Of a stretch of DNA of 64,000 bases, positions 8,381-18,162 are shown one piece after another. The DNA lies in NCBI RefSeq assembly GCF_013377755.1, contig NZ_JABXWR010000001.1, positions 1,499,104 to 1,563,103 of the forward strand, written 5' to 3'. A model generated the notes under the pieces. The model was not told the origin of the DNA. It searched no databases and worked only from the letters and a program-made list of their open reading frames with translations. The translations under genes and the position numbers were made by a program. How positions within the stretch are numbered: the stretch's first letter is position 1; the number at the start of each line of letters is the position of its first letter. This DNA comes from Methanofollis tationis (GTDB lineage Archaea; Halobacteriota; Methanomicrobia; Methanomicrobiales; Methanofollaceae).

Positions 8381-8575
8381 ATGGCAGTGATTTCCGTGCT
8401 CTGTCTCAGCGCGTCGCGTGAGGGAGAGCCAGGGCCGGCAGGAGATGAGGAAATCGTCGTTACGACGGCAGACACCCTCGAAGATCTCCTCAGCCTGGCG
8501 GCATCCCGCCCCTTTGACGTCGTGATGATCCCGGCCGATCTCGCCCTCACACCGGTTTTAAACCTCCTCGAGGCT
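8381..8575 (+). pseudogene. N-terminal fragment of interrupted sensor kinase
   Basis: 65 codons encoding a receiver-like start (MAVISVLCLSAS, FDVVMIPADLAL), truncated by the ISH3-like element at AGGCT (8571-8575). Read-through continues into the element and stops at 8641. A TATA-like GTATATAG at 8366-8373 lies only about 11 bp before the ATG, so the true start may be a GTG a few codons downstream. Confidence 0.75.
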
Positions 8576-9368
8576 CAGTACTTCTCTAATTCCTTCCTCC
8601 CTCTCATTTCATTCAACGGCGTTTCTCGCTCCCTTTCCTAAACAGGATACCTTAACACAGGAATGGCTCTGGCACCCCTCATCGATGTGCGGATCGCCTC
8701 CCAGATTATGCACATGAAGGAGCTGAACCGGAAGCCGCGCACCTCAATGGTTTGTGGTCCCTGTTTCACGAGGGAAAAGTGCTTCCAGAGTATATCGATC
8801 CAGATATTCTTGAGGAGGAACGATATTATGGCGTAGAGATACCGGATGACCGGGTTTTTTGTGCTCGTACGGGGTTTCACCTGGTTGCGCATCCGATAGG
8901 ACGATTCAATCGAGAACCTGGACCGATAGGTCTGATGGACCCGATGGGGATTCCACCGGAGGTTTCCCACGACGTAACCCAGATTCTCAACGCCGCGCTT
9001 ACCCCGTTTTCCTTTTGCATACTTCACGGCAATCGCAATCTTCAGGACCAGCACCGGTTTTCCGTGCATCCGATATTCAGCATACCGGGAGTGGGTTCCC
9101 TGGAGGACTTGTTTCATCCTTTTCCCGTGTTTCCTGACAGGAACGATGAACGGCACCTGGACGTCCATCAGAAACCCGAGCACCTTCCGGGTGTAGAACT
9201 CCCGATCCAGGCAGAGAACTTCGATGCGAAGACCGAGTTCAGTGATCCGATCGAGACATTGCGCGATGTATCCGACCTTCGAGGTATCCCGGCGCACCGG
9301 GAACACGGCCAGCGTCATCTGCCGGTTCCTGGTGGTCACATACAGAGTGATGTAGGAATAAAACTCAT

Positions 9369-10507
9369 GAGAATTTCGAACAACCCCACCTCACCCAAAG
9401 TACTTTATAGTCCCGGATCGACCTTTTTCCCATGAGCACGTTTACCAATTTCGCGATCCACCACGAATATGCCAGCCTTGCAGCTCTGGGTGATCGGCTG
9501 GGTGAGGTCAGCGGTCTGATCGACTGGGATGCCTTCCGCCCTCTCCTTGCTGACCTCTACACCAACGCCGAGGGGCGAGGCGGCCGTCCGAACTATGACG
9601 TCGTTCTGATGATCCGGCTGCTGGTGCTTCAGCAGTGGTATGGCCTGTCTGACCCCGAACTGGAGCGTCAGGCGACCGACCGGATCTCGTTCCGTCACTT
9701 CCTGGGATATCCGGAAACCATTCCGGATCGGTCGACGGTCTGGCTGTTCCGGGAACGCTTGGCGCAAACCGGGAAGGATACCGCGATCTGGGATGAGTTC
9801 CAGCGGCAACTCGAAGTACAAGGGCTCGCCATCAAACGCGGTGTCATGCAGGACGCGACGTTCATCACCGCCGATCCCGGGCATGCTCCTGCCGGCACGC
9901 CCCGGGGAGATCAGGCAGAGACGCGGCGCAGCCGCGACGGCACCTGGGCCAAGAAGGGCTCGAAGTCACAGTTCGGGTACAAACTTCACATCCTGCTCGA
10001 CAAGGACAGTCAGCTGATCCGCCGGATTGAGACCACCACGGCGTCACTCCATGACAGCAGGATCGATCTCTCCCGGGAAGGTGAGACGGTCTATCGCGAT
10101 AAAGGCTATTTTGGGGTGAAACCGCAGGCATCTATGGACAAGACCATGCACCGGGCCGTTCGCAACCATCCCCTCTCCATCAAGGAGAACCGGCGGAACA
10201 AGGCCATCAGCAGAACACGATCGCTGGTGGAACGACCGTTTGCCGTGATCAAGCGGGTGTTCCATGCAGGCCACCTCATGGTCACGACGGTTGCCAGAGT
10301 GCACGTCAAGAACATCTTCTCCTGCATGAATTTCAACTTCAGGCAACTTCTTACCCTCAAAGCGCAAGCTGCCGAGCGATAGCTCTCGAGAAAATCCAAA
10401 AAACCCTCTAAATGCAGGGGTTCAGGAAGGAAACGGCTGAACAGCGAGGGGAAGAGGGCAGTCGGGAGCGAGTATCTGATGGCAGGGAGGAGTTAATCGC
10501 AATTCTC
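9369..10507 (+). mobile_element. IS5-family insertion sequence, copy 2 (nested)
   Basis: 1139 bp with the same terminal repeats as copy 1, in opposite orientation. It is flanked by the 4-bp duplication TCAT (9365-9368 and 10508-10511) and is inserted inside the transposase gene of the ISH3-like element. Confidence 0.95.
9432..10382 (+). CDS. IS5-family transposase (copy 2)
   Basis: A 316-residue DDE transposase identical in sequence to copies 1 and 3. The acidic residues are in QDATFITADPG, YRDKGYFG and TRSLVERPFAVIK. It lies in the nested element and is read antisense to the host transposase. Confidence 0.95.
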   Translation: MSTFTNFAIHHEYASLAALGDRLGEVSGLIDWDAFRPLLADLYTNAEGRGGRPNYDVVLMIRLLVLQQWYGLSDPELERQATDRISFRHFLGYPETIPDRSTVWLFRERLAQTGKDTAIWDEFQRQLEVQGLAIKRGVMQDATFITADPGHAPAGTPRGDQAETRRSRDGTWAKKGSKSQFGYKLHILLDKDSQLIRRIETTTASLHDSRIDLSREGETVYRDKGYFGVKPQASMDKTMHRAVRNHPLSIKENRRNKAISRTRSLVERPFAVIKRVFHAGHLMVTTVARVHVKNIFSCMNFNFRQLLTLKAQAAER

Positions 10508-11038
10508 TCATTTGTTGACTTTTTACGCTTACTTCGCACGATATAGGCCTCATTCTCCTCATCGGTTGACCCGTAGTACGGATCGTTGGTAAAGTCAATC
10601 GCAAACTGATAGGCGTACCCAGGTTTGAGGACGTGGTGCATATGGGTGGTGAGGATCGAGGTGTTATTCTGTTCCAAATCGGCCATATCGAGCTTTTTGA
10701 GGTGGTAGCGAACGGACGTTTCGCACGGTACCCGATCCAGGATGTGGGTGATTGAGTGAACTGACTGATTCATTACAGCCATGCCGACCAGAGAAGAAAT
10801 CAAGTCCGTTTGAGTGAGTTTTCCCTGAATGGGAATGGTTAGATGCTGATCCAGTGCCGAAACAACAGGGGCGCAACAGTCTTTAGGTTTCAGAATGTTG
10901 CTCTTTCTGCAGGTCACCCTCGATTTAGGTAAAGGCATGAGGGGAAGCCTGCAATCTATATAGATCTTTCGATTTTGGGCGGGCTTCGGGCGGTAGAGGG
11001 GGATTTGGGGTTTCTAAAATTAGCGAAGTACTGAGGCT

Positions 11039-13297
11039 CCAGGAGGCGCGCCTCCCCTGGTGGTTGCCTCCTCAGAAAAGGGCACCTTTGTCATCGATTT
11101 CAGAGCCCATGACAGAAGCGAAGGCGGCATTGCCCTGACCGTCAGGGAAGCGTACCGGGCGCGCATGGCAGAGCGAGATCTGCAGGAGCGGGAGAGGCAA
11201 CTCTCGACCCTCCTGAGCAACCTGCCGGGCATGGCATACCGCTGCGAGAACGGCCCGGACTATACGATGACGTTCGTGAGCGAAGGGTGTTTCGACCTCC
11301 TGGGCTATGCCCCCGGCGATCTCGTCGGGAGCCGGACTGTGGCATACGGCGACCTGATCCACCCGGACGACCGGGCGATGGTCTGGGAGGAGATCCAGAA
11401 GGCGCTCAAGGAACGCGGGTCCTTCAGGATCACCTACCGGATCAGGAAGGCCTCGGGAGACGAGCGCTGGGTCTGGGAACAGGGGAGAGGAATCTTCGCC
11501 CGGGACGGCAGCCTCCTCTCCCTCGAAGGCTTCATCGCCGACGTCACCCATCTGGTGCTGACGACCGAGCAACTCAGGAGACGGGAGCTCGAAGAGAAGG
11601 CGATCCTGGACAACATCCCTGACATCGCCTGGCTCAAGGACGAGGACGGTCGCTACATCGCCGTGAACAGGGCTTTTGAACAGGCTGTCGGGAAAACGGC
11701 CGGCGAACTCGCTGGACGGACAGACCGGGAGATCTGGCCAGGTTACATCGCAGAGCGCTATATGAGCGAGGACCGGGAGGTGATCGCCTCGGGAAAAAGG
11801 ACGTTGTTCATCGAACCGTTTGTCAGGGGCGACGGCCTTGAGATCTGGGTCGAGACGGTGAAGACCCCGATCTACGACCACAACGGCAGGGTGGCCGGGA
11901 CCGCCGGCATCTTCAGGGACATCACCGCACGGCGTGCGATGGAGGAGGCGCTGAGGAAGAGCGAGGAGCGTCACCGCATATTTCTCCAGAACTTTCCGGG
12001 GATCGTCTTCAAGGTCGATTCAAGTCTTCATCCTCTCTGGCTCTCGGGCAATGTGGAGGGGATCACCGGCTATACCGCCGACGAGATCGTCAGCCCGGGG
12101 GTGGGGGTCGACAATTACCTTCACCCGGGCGATGTAGAGTCAGGCAGGGAGTTTCTGGAGGAGATCCTCACGAGCGGAAAGGAGAGCGCCGCCGACTTCA
12201 GGATCGTCAGAAAGGACGGTGCGGTCAGGTGGGGGCACATCCGCGCACAGAGGGTCAGGGAGGCGGAAGGGAGAGAGACCAGCATACAGGGGGCGATCTT
12301 CGACGTCACCGAAGGGAAAGAAGCGGAGAAGAAGATCCGCGACCTTGCAAAGTTCCCTGAGGAGAACCCCGGCCCGGTAGTGCGGGTCGACCGGGGCGGA
12401 AGGATCCTCTACGCAAACGGGGCAAGCAGAGATCTTCTGAAGACCTGGGGAACGGAGGAAGGGGGCGTTCTCCCGGAGACCTGGCAGGAGGTGGTCTCCA
12501 GCTCATTCGCATCGGGCCGGATAAAAAGACGGGACGTCGCCGTGGACGGATCAGATTTCACCATCACCTGCGTCCCGGTAGCGGGTGCAGACTATGCCAA
12601 CCTCTACGGGATCGAGATCACCGAGCGGAAGGTGATGGAGATCGCCGTGCAGGACGCGAACAGGAAGCTCAACCTCCTCAACAGCATCATCCGCCACGAC
12701 CTGCTCAACCAGATCACCGTCCTCCAGGGATACATCGACCTGACCGAGCAGTCAGGGGAGGGAGGGCCGTATCTCGGCCGGATCGCCGATGCGACCGAGC
12801 GGATCCGGCGCCAGGTAGAGTTCACCCGGGACTACCAGGAGCTCGGGGTCAAAGGGCCGATCTGGCAGGATGCATGCGCCGCGATGAAGAGGGCCTTCGC
12901 CTCTCTCTCTCCGCCGGGGATCGCCCTCGAATGCATGATAGATACCGGTCTTGAGGTCTTCGCCGACCCGCTGCTGGGACGCGTCTTTTACAACCTGGTG
13001 GATAACACCGTGCGCCACGGCGCAGGGGCGCAGACGATCAGGTTCTCGGCCGAAGCCTCAGGTGGCGGCATCTCCCTCCTCTACGAGGACGACGGCCCGG
13101 GCATTCCCATGGAAAGAAAAAATAGACTCTTCAAATGGCCTTATGGAAAAGATAAGGGCCTCGGCCTCCCCCTCTCCGCCGAGATCCTCTCCCTGACCGG
13201 GCTCTCGATCAGGGAGGAGGGGACGCCGGGCCAGGGCGTGCGCTTTGTGATCTCGGTCCCACCCTCACGGTTCAGGTACCGGGAAGAACCTGCCTGA
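11039..13297 (+). pseudogene. C-terminal fragment of interrupted sensor kinase (PAS-HK core)
   Basis: This part retains the PAS domains and the complete kinase core and is open from the element border. It may still be expressed from GTG 11060, which has GGAGG about 15 bp upstream, but has lost its own promoter. Key motifs: WVWEQGRGIFARDGS (PAS1), EDGRYIAVNRAFEQAVG (PAS2), IIRHDLLNQ (H-box), DDGPGIPMERKNRLF (G1 region). HATPase residues are intact, so an orphan kinase product is possible. It ends 39 bp before the first iron-sulfur flavoprotein gene. Confidence 0.8.
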
Positions 13298-13336
13298 CCG
13301 CCAACCTTTTTTCCCGGCAGGGAGATAGGAGAAGCG

Positions 13337-13954
13337 ATGCCACTCCATGTCCTCGCCATTGCTGGAAGTCCCCGGCGGCACGGGAACTCAGAGACGCTCC
13401 TTGACCGGGTCATCGCCTCCATACGGGAGGAAGGCGTCGAGGTCGAGAAGGTCGCCCTCGCCGATATAAAGGTGAACCCCTGCAGGGGGTGCAATGCCTG
13501 CGAGAAACTGAACAAATGCGTGCAGAGGGACGATCTCGACTGGCTGGGGCCAAAACTTCTCGACGCCGACTGCGTGATCCTGGCCGCACCGATCTACTGC
13601 ATGGGGATCTGCGCCCAGGCGAAGGCGCTCATCGACCGGGCGCAGGTCTTCAGGTCGAGAAAATATGTTCTCAAACTTCCGGTGGTGCCGCCGGAGCGAA
13701 AGGGAAAGCGGCTCGGCGTGTTCCTCTCGACGGCCGGGCAGAAATGGGACTACGTCTTCGACGCCGCCGTCCCGAGCGTCAAGTGCTTCTATCACGTGAT
13801 GGAGATCAGGAATGCCGATATCTCGTACCTGATGGTCAACGGCGTCGACCTGGCCGGGGAGATCGAGGCGCACCCGACGGCAAAGGCGGACGCCGCGGCC
13901 CTGGGAAAAGATCTGGTGAAAACGATGCGGGAGAGGTTTGGCGATGGCAATTAA
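13337..13954 (+). CDS. Iron-sulfur flavoprotein (ISF family) 1
   Basis: A 205-residue flavodoxin-like protein. The FMN loop is AIAGSPRRHGNSETLL and the compact cluster motif CRGCNACEKLNKC (C-x2-C-x2-C-x5-C) is that of methanogen Isf, which binds a 4Fe-4S cluster and FMN and moves electrons to oxygen or peroxide. The second flavin loop is AAPIYCMGICAQAKALIDR. It overlaps the next, paralogous gene by 11 bp, so the two are probably co-expressed and may form hetero-oligomers. Confidence 0.9.
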   Translation: MPLHVLAIAGSPRRHGNSETLLDRVIASIREEGVEVEKVALADIKVNPCRGCNACEKLNKCVQRDDLDWLGPKLLDADCVILAAPIYCMGICAQAKALIDRAQVFRSRKYVLKLPVVPPERKGKRLGVFLSTAGQKWDYVFDAAVPSVKCFYHVMEIRNADISYLMVNGVDLAGEIEAHPTAKADAAALGKDLVKTMRERFGDGN

Positions 13955-14567
13955 GGTGCTCGGCATTTCTGGAAGCCCGCACCGCCACGGGAATACGGAG
14001 ACCCTCCTGGACGCATTCCTTGCCGGGGCTGAAGGGGCCGGTGGCGAGGTCGAGAAGGTGGTGCTCCGCGACCTGCACTACACAGCGTGCCGGGGCTGCA
14101 ACGCCTGCCACAAAACCGGGGCCTGTGTCGTAAAGGACGATCTCACCGCGCTCTTCGAGAATATCCTGGCCGCCGACGTCCTGGCACTCGCCTCGCCGAT
14201 CTACTCGATGGGGATCACCGCCGACCTCAAGGGGCTCATCGACCGGGCGCAGTATCTCTGGGCGCAGAAGTTCGTGCTGAAAAAACTGTACTTCTCGACC
14301 GAGCACATCAAACGGCACAAAGGAGTGTTCATCTCGACGGCCGGGCAGAGCTGGGACAATGTCTTCGATTCGGCCTATCCGATGGTGACCGCCTTTTTCA
14401 ACGGCACGGGCTTTGAGTACTACGACAACATCATCGCAAACAACATGGACGAGTACGGAGGGATCAGGGGACACCCTACTGCCCTCGCCGAGGCAGGAAA
14501 AAAAGGGGAGGAGGTCGTCCGGGAGGTCGCCTCCCTCCTCTCTACAGGAACATCAGAGCGCCGATGA
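13944..14567 (+). CDS. Iron-sulfur flavoprotein (ISF family) 2
   Basis: A 207-residue paralogue of the preceding gene with the same FMN loop (GISGSPHRHGNTETLL), cluster motif CRGCNACHKTGAC and flavin loop ASPIYSMGITADLKGLIDR. The ATG at 13944 is preferred over a TTG two codons earlier; GAGAGG lies 8 bp upstream inside the previous gene. The tandem arrangement shows a local duplication. Its 3' end overlaps the convergent M50 protease gene by 26 bp. Confidence 0.9.
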   Translation: MAIKVLGISGSPHRHGNTETLLDAFLAGAEGAGGEVEKVVLRDLHYTACRGCNACHKTGACVVKDDLTALFENILAADVLALASPIYSMGITADLKGLIDRAQYLWAQKFVLKKLYFSTEHIKRHKGVFISTAGQSWDNVFDSAYPMVTAFFNGTGFEYYDNIIANNMDEYGGIRGHPTALAEAGKKGEEVVREVASLLSTGTSERR

Positions 14568-15144
14568 GGGCGCCGAGCGAGGCGACGAAGAGGACGGCAA
14601 AGACGGCAGGGTTCCACGCAAGGACCTTTTTGCCGTCGAGCACGCTCACCGGGAGCATGTTGAAGGTGGCGATCATCGCGTTGATCTGGACGCCCATCAG
14701 CCCGATCAGCAGGAGGATGTACTCCCCGAAGATCCCGCCCGCAAGGAAGAGCCCGTAGAAGACGGCGCAGAGGGCGAGGTTCGTGACCGGCCCGGCGGCC
14801 GAGATGATCCCGTTCTCGCGCTTCGTCGTGGAGCCGTAGATGACGGTGGCCCCGGGGGCGGCAAAGACGACGCCGGCGAGGGCGGCCAGGATCACAGCCA
14901 CGATGAGCATCGTGTTGTCCTTCCGAAACTCAGCCCAGTATCCAAAGTGCATGGCGGCGAACTTGTGGGCGAGTTCGTGGAAGACGAAACCGACGCCGAC
15001 CGTCAGGAGGGAGACGGCAAAGAAGAGCACGAATGCGCCCGGGTTGAAAGTGCCCCTGACATAGAGAAGGCTGAATGCAACGGCGATGGCGGCCCATGCG
15101 ATCAGCAGGTCGCGCCGTTCGCGCTGCGGGATTCTCTCAAGCAT
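14542..15144 (-). CDS. M50 family (site-2-protease-like) membrane metalloprotease
   Basis: A 200-residue integral membrane protein with about six hydrophobic segments. The zinc motif HELAH is in FVFHELAHKFAAMHFG (residues about 53-68) and the third ligand region NMLPVSVLDGKK is near 165. This matches a short group of archaeal M50 proteases without PDZ domains. Such proteases cut transmembrane substrates; the substrate is unknown. It is convergent with the flavoprotein gene and divergent from chorismate mutase. Confidence 0.88.
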   Translation of the reverse strand: MLERIPQRERRDLLIAWAAIAVAFSLLYVRGTFNPGAFVLFFAVSLLTVGVGFVFHELAHKFAAMHFGYWAEFRKDNTMLIVAVILAALAGVVFAAPGATVIYGSTTKRENGIISAAGPVTNLALCAVFYGLFLAGGIFGEYILLLIGLMGVQINAMIATFNMLPVSVLDGKKVLAWNPAVFAVLFVASLGALIGALMFL

Positions 15145-15221
15145 ATAAAAAGATTGGCTGGCCGGAGTATTATCCTTGTTGGGGCGGCACCGTTTTTATC
15201 CAGGCGTGCCGATCTTTTCCC

Positions 15222-15506
15222 ATGACAATCGAGGAGATCAGGAACGATATCGACCTGCTGGACAGCAGGATCATCAGGCTCATCGCCGAGAGACAGGGGA
15301 TTGCAGGCAGGATGGCCCATGAAAAGTATCTTGCCGGGCTGCCGGTCAGGGACGAGGAGCGGCGCGAGGCCCTCCTTGACCGGATCTTCAACGAGGCGGT
15401 GGAGCAGAACATCGACCCGGTGATGGTCAGGCGGATATTCGAGATCCTGATGGATATGAGCGAGGAGCGGCAGCACGAGTGCATCGGGGAGGGAAACCTC
15501 CCCTGA
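15222..15506 (+). CDS. aroQ: Chorismate mutase (AroQ class)
   Basis: A 94-residue all-helical chorismate mutase that converts chorismate to prephenate. Conserved pieces include IRNDIDLLDSRIIRLIAERQ (first long helix with catalytic Arg), AHEKYLAGLPVRDEERREA (Lys and Arg) and the third helix FEILMDMSEERQ. The ATG at 15222 gives the standard domain length; the frame stays open further upstream through the promoter. It supplies prephenate for TyrA and PheA of the large aro operon at 19.4-27.2 kb. Confidence 0.93.
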   Translation: MTIEEIRNDIDLLDSRIIRLIAERQGIAGRMAHEKYLAGLPVRDEERREALLDRIFNEAVEQNIDPVMVRRIFEILMDMSEERQHECIGEGNLP

Positions 15507-15510
15507 GGAT

Positions 15511-17976
15511 TCACTCTGTCCCACGCAGATAGGACGAGGCGGTGATCCCGCCGAGCGAACGTTTTTTTGCCTCCTCTTTGAGGCGGGAGAGGAGAGCGCC
15601 CTCCCCCGCACGCCCGATTCCAGAAAGGGCCTCGCGATAGATCGCCGTTATTTCCCCGGCATAGGCGGCCCCGCGGCCGCGGGCGTCCACGGCGACGCCG
15701 CCGACACCGGCGGCGAAGATCGCCGGGAGGTGGTCGATCAGGCAGGTCTCGACGGCGTTGCCGATATGCGCCCTGCACTCACGGTCAGTCCGCACCGGAA
15801 AGATCCGGCCGCGGCCATCCCGTAGCGCCCATGCATCGCCGCTACAGCCCGCAGGGCAGCCGAGGGCGGTAGCCGGGGGGCAGTCCTCGGTGACCATCGC
15901 TTCGGTTGTCCCCTGCACAACGACCTCCATCGCAGGGGAACCGGGGGGAAGGCGGGCAACGAGGCCCCTGATATCCGCCCCTGAGACCTCGGGGGAGAGT
16001 GTGAGGGCGGTAAAGCCAGTGTGGCTGAGGGCGGCGAGGTGGTTCCAGACGTTCAGCCCGGCCCCGCCGAAAAGTGGCATGGAAGGCGAACGCTCTCTGA
16101 CGGCGCCGGCGCAGCCGTGACCTGAGACCATCACCCCGGCGATGCCGGGTGTATCAAGCAGGGGCAGGGCGGCGTCGAGAAAGGAGCGACGCGCGATCCC
16201 GGGCCACACCCATACGAGGGGAATGCGACCGGCAGTTTTTGCCGCGTGAGAGAGAATTTCTCCCGTGCATTCGACCGGCTCGAAATAGATGCGATCGGCG
16301 CCGGCGGCACCGGCGGTCCCGATCCCTTCGACGGTGTCGGTATAGACGGAGAGTGTTGGGGTGACGGGTAAAGGGCGCCCCCCTTCCGCGGCGATCTCAG
16401 GGAGTGCCTCCTCATATCGCCGCCGGGCGGCGTCGAGGGCATCAGGCGAGGGGCGGGCCGCCGCCCGAAGAGCCTCTTCGGCCGCTTCGAAGAGGCTCCT
16501 CCTGAGGGCGTTCAGGTAGGATGGGGGGGCGAAGAGCCCGCCAGGATAGTGCAGGGCGAGATCCCCGATGAAAAACTGGGTGCCGCCGCTCTTTCGCAGG
16601 TGGTCGGCGATATCGGCGGCGGCGAGCGGACGGGTGCGGGCCGGCCCCATCGGGGTGGGGGCGCGCACCTGCACCCGGACGGCGGCGCGGCGCGGCAGGG
16701 TGCAGACAGCCTCGATCACCGGCGTGCCGTCCTCTTCCCATCTCATCTCCGCGTCGATCCGCACCGCCTGCCGCCCCAGCCTGATCGTCTCCGCGGCCCG
16801 CTCTTCAAGAGAGGCGGACCTGGTGATCGAGACAACGGCGCCCACCGCCGCAGTTTCAGGAGTCCTCAAACGGATCAGGCCGTCACGGACCCTCGGGGTG
16901 CCGCGGACCACAAGCCCGAATGAACCTTCAGGCGAGGTGACGGCAAGGCCGTCGCCGTTGCCTGGAACGAGCGGGCCGTCGAGGGCGACCGTCGCCTCCA
17001 TCAGGCTGTGCGAGAACGCCGTCACCTTCCCGACGGCCACCCCACGGTTGTCAGGGCGCTCCGGGCCGATCAGATCGCGGTGCCGGACGCCCGAGAGATA
17101 ACCGGTAGTAAAGCCGCGGGTGAAGGCGAGGGCGAGGTCCAGCGTGTCCTGTGCCGAGGGGACGAACCGCCCCTCAGAAATCGCGTCCATGGCCCGCCGG
17201 TAGATCCCGGTGACGGTGGCCACATAGGTCGGAGACTTCATCCGCCCTTCGATCTTCAGGGAGGCGACCGGCGCCCTGACGACCCGGTCCAGGATCGGGT
17301 AGAGGCAGAGGTCCTTTGTGGAGAGGGGGTAGGGGCCGGCGCCCCGGACCGGGCGCAGATCAGTCGGACGGCCGTAGCGGTCGGGCGCACCCCTCAGGAG
17401 GGTGTAGGGCTTGCGGCAGGGCTGGGCGCAGGCACCCCGGTTCCCGCTCCGCCCCCCGATCAGCGACGAAAGGAGGCACTGGCCCGAGTAGGCATAGCAG
17501 AGGGCGCCGTGGAGAAATACTTCCAGTTCAACGCCGGTCTCCTTGACCACCGGCCGCATCCCCTCGATCTCCTCGAGACCGAGTGCGCGGGCGAGCACCA
17601 CGCGGCCGATCCCCTGCGCCGCCGCCCACCGCACCCCCTCAGCAGAGGTGACGGTCATCTGGGTCGAGGCGTGGACGGGAAGGTCAGGGACGATCCGGCG
17701 GGCAAGGGCGAGCACACCGGCGTCCTGGACGAGGACGGCGTCGACACCGATCTCGTAGAGGAAGAGGAGATACGCTGCAACCGCCGGGAGTTCGGTGTCG
17801 TGGACCAGGGTGTTGAGGGTCACGTGCACCGCCACGCCGCGGGCATGGGCGTAGTCCACCGCCTCTTTCAATGCGGCGTCGTCAAAGTTCGCTGCATACC
17901 GCCGCGCCGAGAAACGCGTGCCGCCGAGGTACACCGCATCGGCTCCGGCCGCTACCGCGGCGACGAGCGCCTCCAT
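15511..17976 (-). CDS. U32 family peptidase-like protein with C-terminal DUF3656-type region
   Basis: At least 821 residues. The N-terminal U32 domain (TIM-barrel-like) has GADAVYLGG, VHASTQMTVTSAEG, FLHGALCYAYSGQCLLSS and the Cys cluster GNRGACAQPCRKPY, which with later Cys binds an iron-sulfur cluster. The long second half resembles the DUF3656 extension and a second, degenerate barrel (CPAGCSGDAW). Bacterial relatives act in tRNA/rRNA hydroxylation rather than proteolysis. The first ATG (17976) lies after the conserved PELLAPAGS; the true start is probably about 15 codons upstream (see findings). It is convergent with aroQ. Confidence 0.85.
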   Translation of the reverse strand: MEALVAAVAAGADAVYLGGTRFSARRYAANFDDAALKEAVDYAHARGVAVHVTLNTLVHDTELPAVAAYLLFLYEIGVDAVLVQDAGVLALARRIVPDLPVHASTQMTVTSAEGVRWAAAQGIGRVVLARALGLEEIEGMRPVVKETGVELEVFLHGALCYAYSGQCLLSSLIGGRSGNRGACAQPCRKPYTLLRGAPDRYGRPTDLRPVRGAGPYPLSTKDLCLYPILDRVVRAPVASLKIEGRMKSPTYVATVTGIYRRAMDAISEGRFVPSAQDTLDLALAFTRGFTTGYLSGVRHRDLIGPERPDNRGVAVGKVTAFSHSLMEATVALDGPLVPGNGDGLAVTSPEGSFGLVVRGTPRVRDGLIRLRTPETAAVGAVVSITRSASLEERAAETIRLGRQAVRIDAEMRWEEDGTPVIEAVCTLPRRAAVRVQVRAPTPMGPARTRPLAAADIADHLRKSGGTQFFIGDLALHYPGGLFAPPSYLNALRRSLFEAAEEALRAAARPSPDALDAARRRYEEALPEIAAEGGRPLPVTPTLSVYTDTVEGIGTAGAAGADRIYFEPVECTGEILSHAAKTAGRIPLVWVWPGIARRSFLDAALPLLDTPGIAGVMVSGHGCAGAVRERSPSMPLFGGAGLNVWNHLAALSHTGFTALTLSPEVSGADIRGLVARLPPGSPAMEVVVQGTTEAMVTEDCPPATALGCPAGCSGDAWALRDGRGRIFPVRTDRECRAHIGNAVETCLIDHLPAIFAAGVGGVAVDARGRGAAYAGEITAIYREALSGIGRAGEGALLSRLKEEAKKRSLGGITASSYLRGTE

Positions 17977-18043
17977 CGAGCCTGCGGGCGCGAGGAGTTC
18001 AGGGATCTCTGCGAATTTCGTGGGGAAGTATGGGGGCGGCGCG

Positions 18044-18051
18044 GTTATAGC
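18044..18051 (-). promoter_or_regulatory. TATA box of U32 gene
   Basis: GGCTATAAC on the minus strand. A start about 26 bp downstream falls at 18021, upstream of the first ATG of the U32 gene. Confidence 0.45.
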
Positions 18052-18162
18052 CCTTTCAGGCGGCGGTGATCAGCCAATATCGGCACCAGAACAGAATATA
18101 AACCATATATTATTGCCGGAATTGCCGAATCTCTTAGATAAGTCCAGCAGACGATCAGAGAT

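Larger units (their letters stand above)
8638..10938 (-). pseudogene. ISH3-family transposase, split by IS5 copy 2
   Basis: The halves 10938-10508 and 9364-8638 join in frame across one TCAT copy to give 385 residues. The junction reads KKSTNEFYSYITLYVTTRNR, as expected for a DDE transposase. Core motifs include AIDFTNDPYYG (first Asp) in the N-terminal half and VLCLDREFYT (second Asp) and RFSIESSYRMRNQ (Glu) in the C-terminal half. ATG at 10938. Before the second insertion it was probably functional. Confidence 0.85.
8576..11033 (-). mobile_element. ISH3-like insertion sequence, itself interrupted by IS5 copy 2
   Basis: Terminal repeats CAGTACTTCTCTAATT (left) and CAGTACTTCGCTAATT (read inward from the right) differ at one position. 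A 5-bp target duplication AGGCT flanks it (8571-8575 and 11034-11038). Removing the nested 1139-bp element and one TCAT leaves 1315 bp, the usual size for ISH3-family elements, which also make 5-bp duplications. It carries one transposase gene on the minus strand, now split. Confidence 0.88.
8381..13297 (+). pseudogene. PAS sensor histidine kinase gene split by nested insertion sequences
   Basis: The two parts 8381-8575 and 11039-13297 join in frame when the insert 8576-11033 and one AGGCT duplication are removed, giving 817 residues. Domains: a degenerate receiver-like N terminus (about 1-100; PADLAL where the phosphoacceptor Asp is expected), at least three PAS domains (about 125-520), a histidine box IIRHDLLNQITV near 613 and a HATPase domain (NLVDNTVRHG, DDGPGIP, GLGLPLSAEIL). 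There is no membrane segment. No other lesion is seen, so the break is recent. The same kinase core is intact at 58894-61509. A GTG at 11060 with GGAGG nearby could allow translation of the C-terminal part. Confidence 0.85.
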
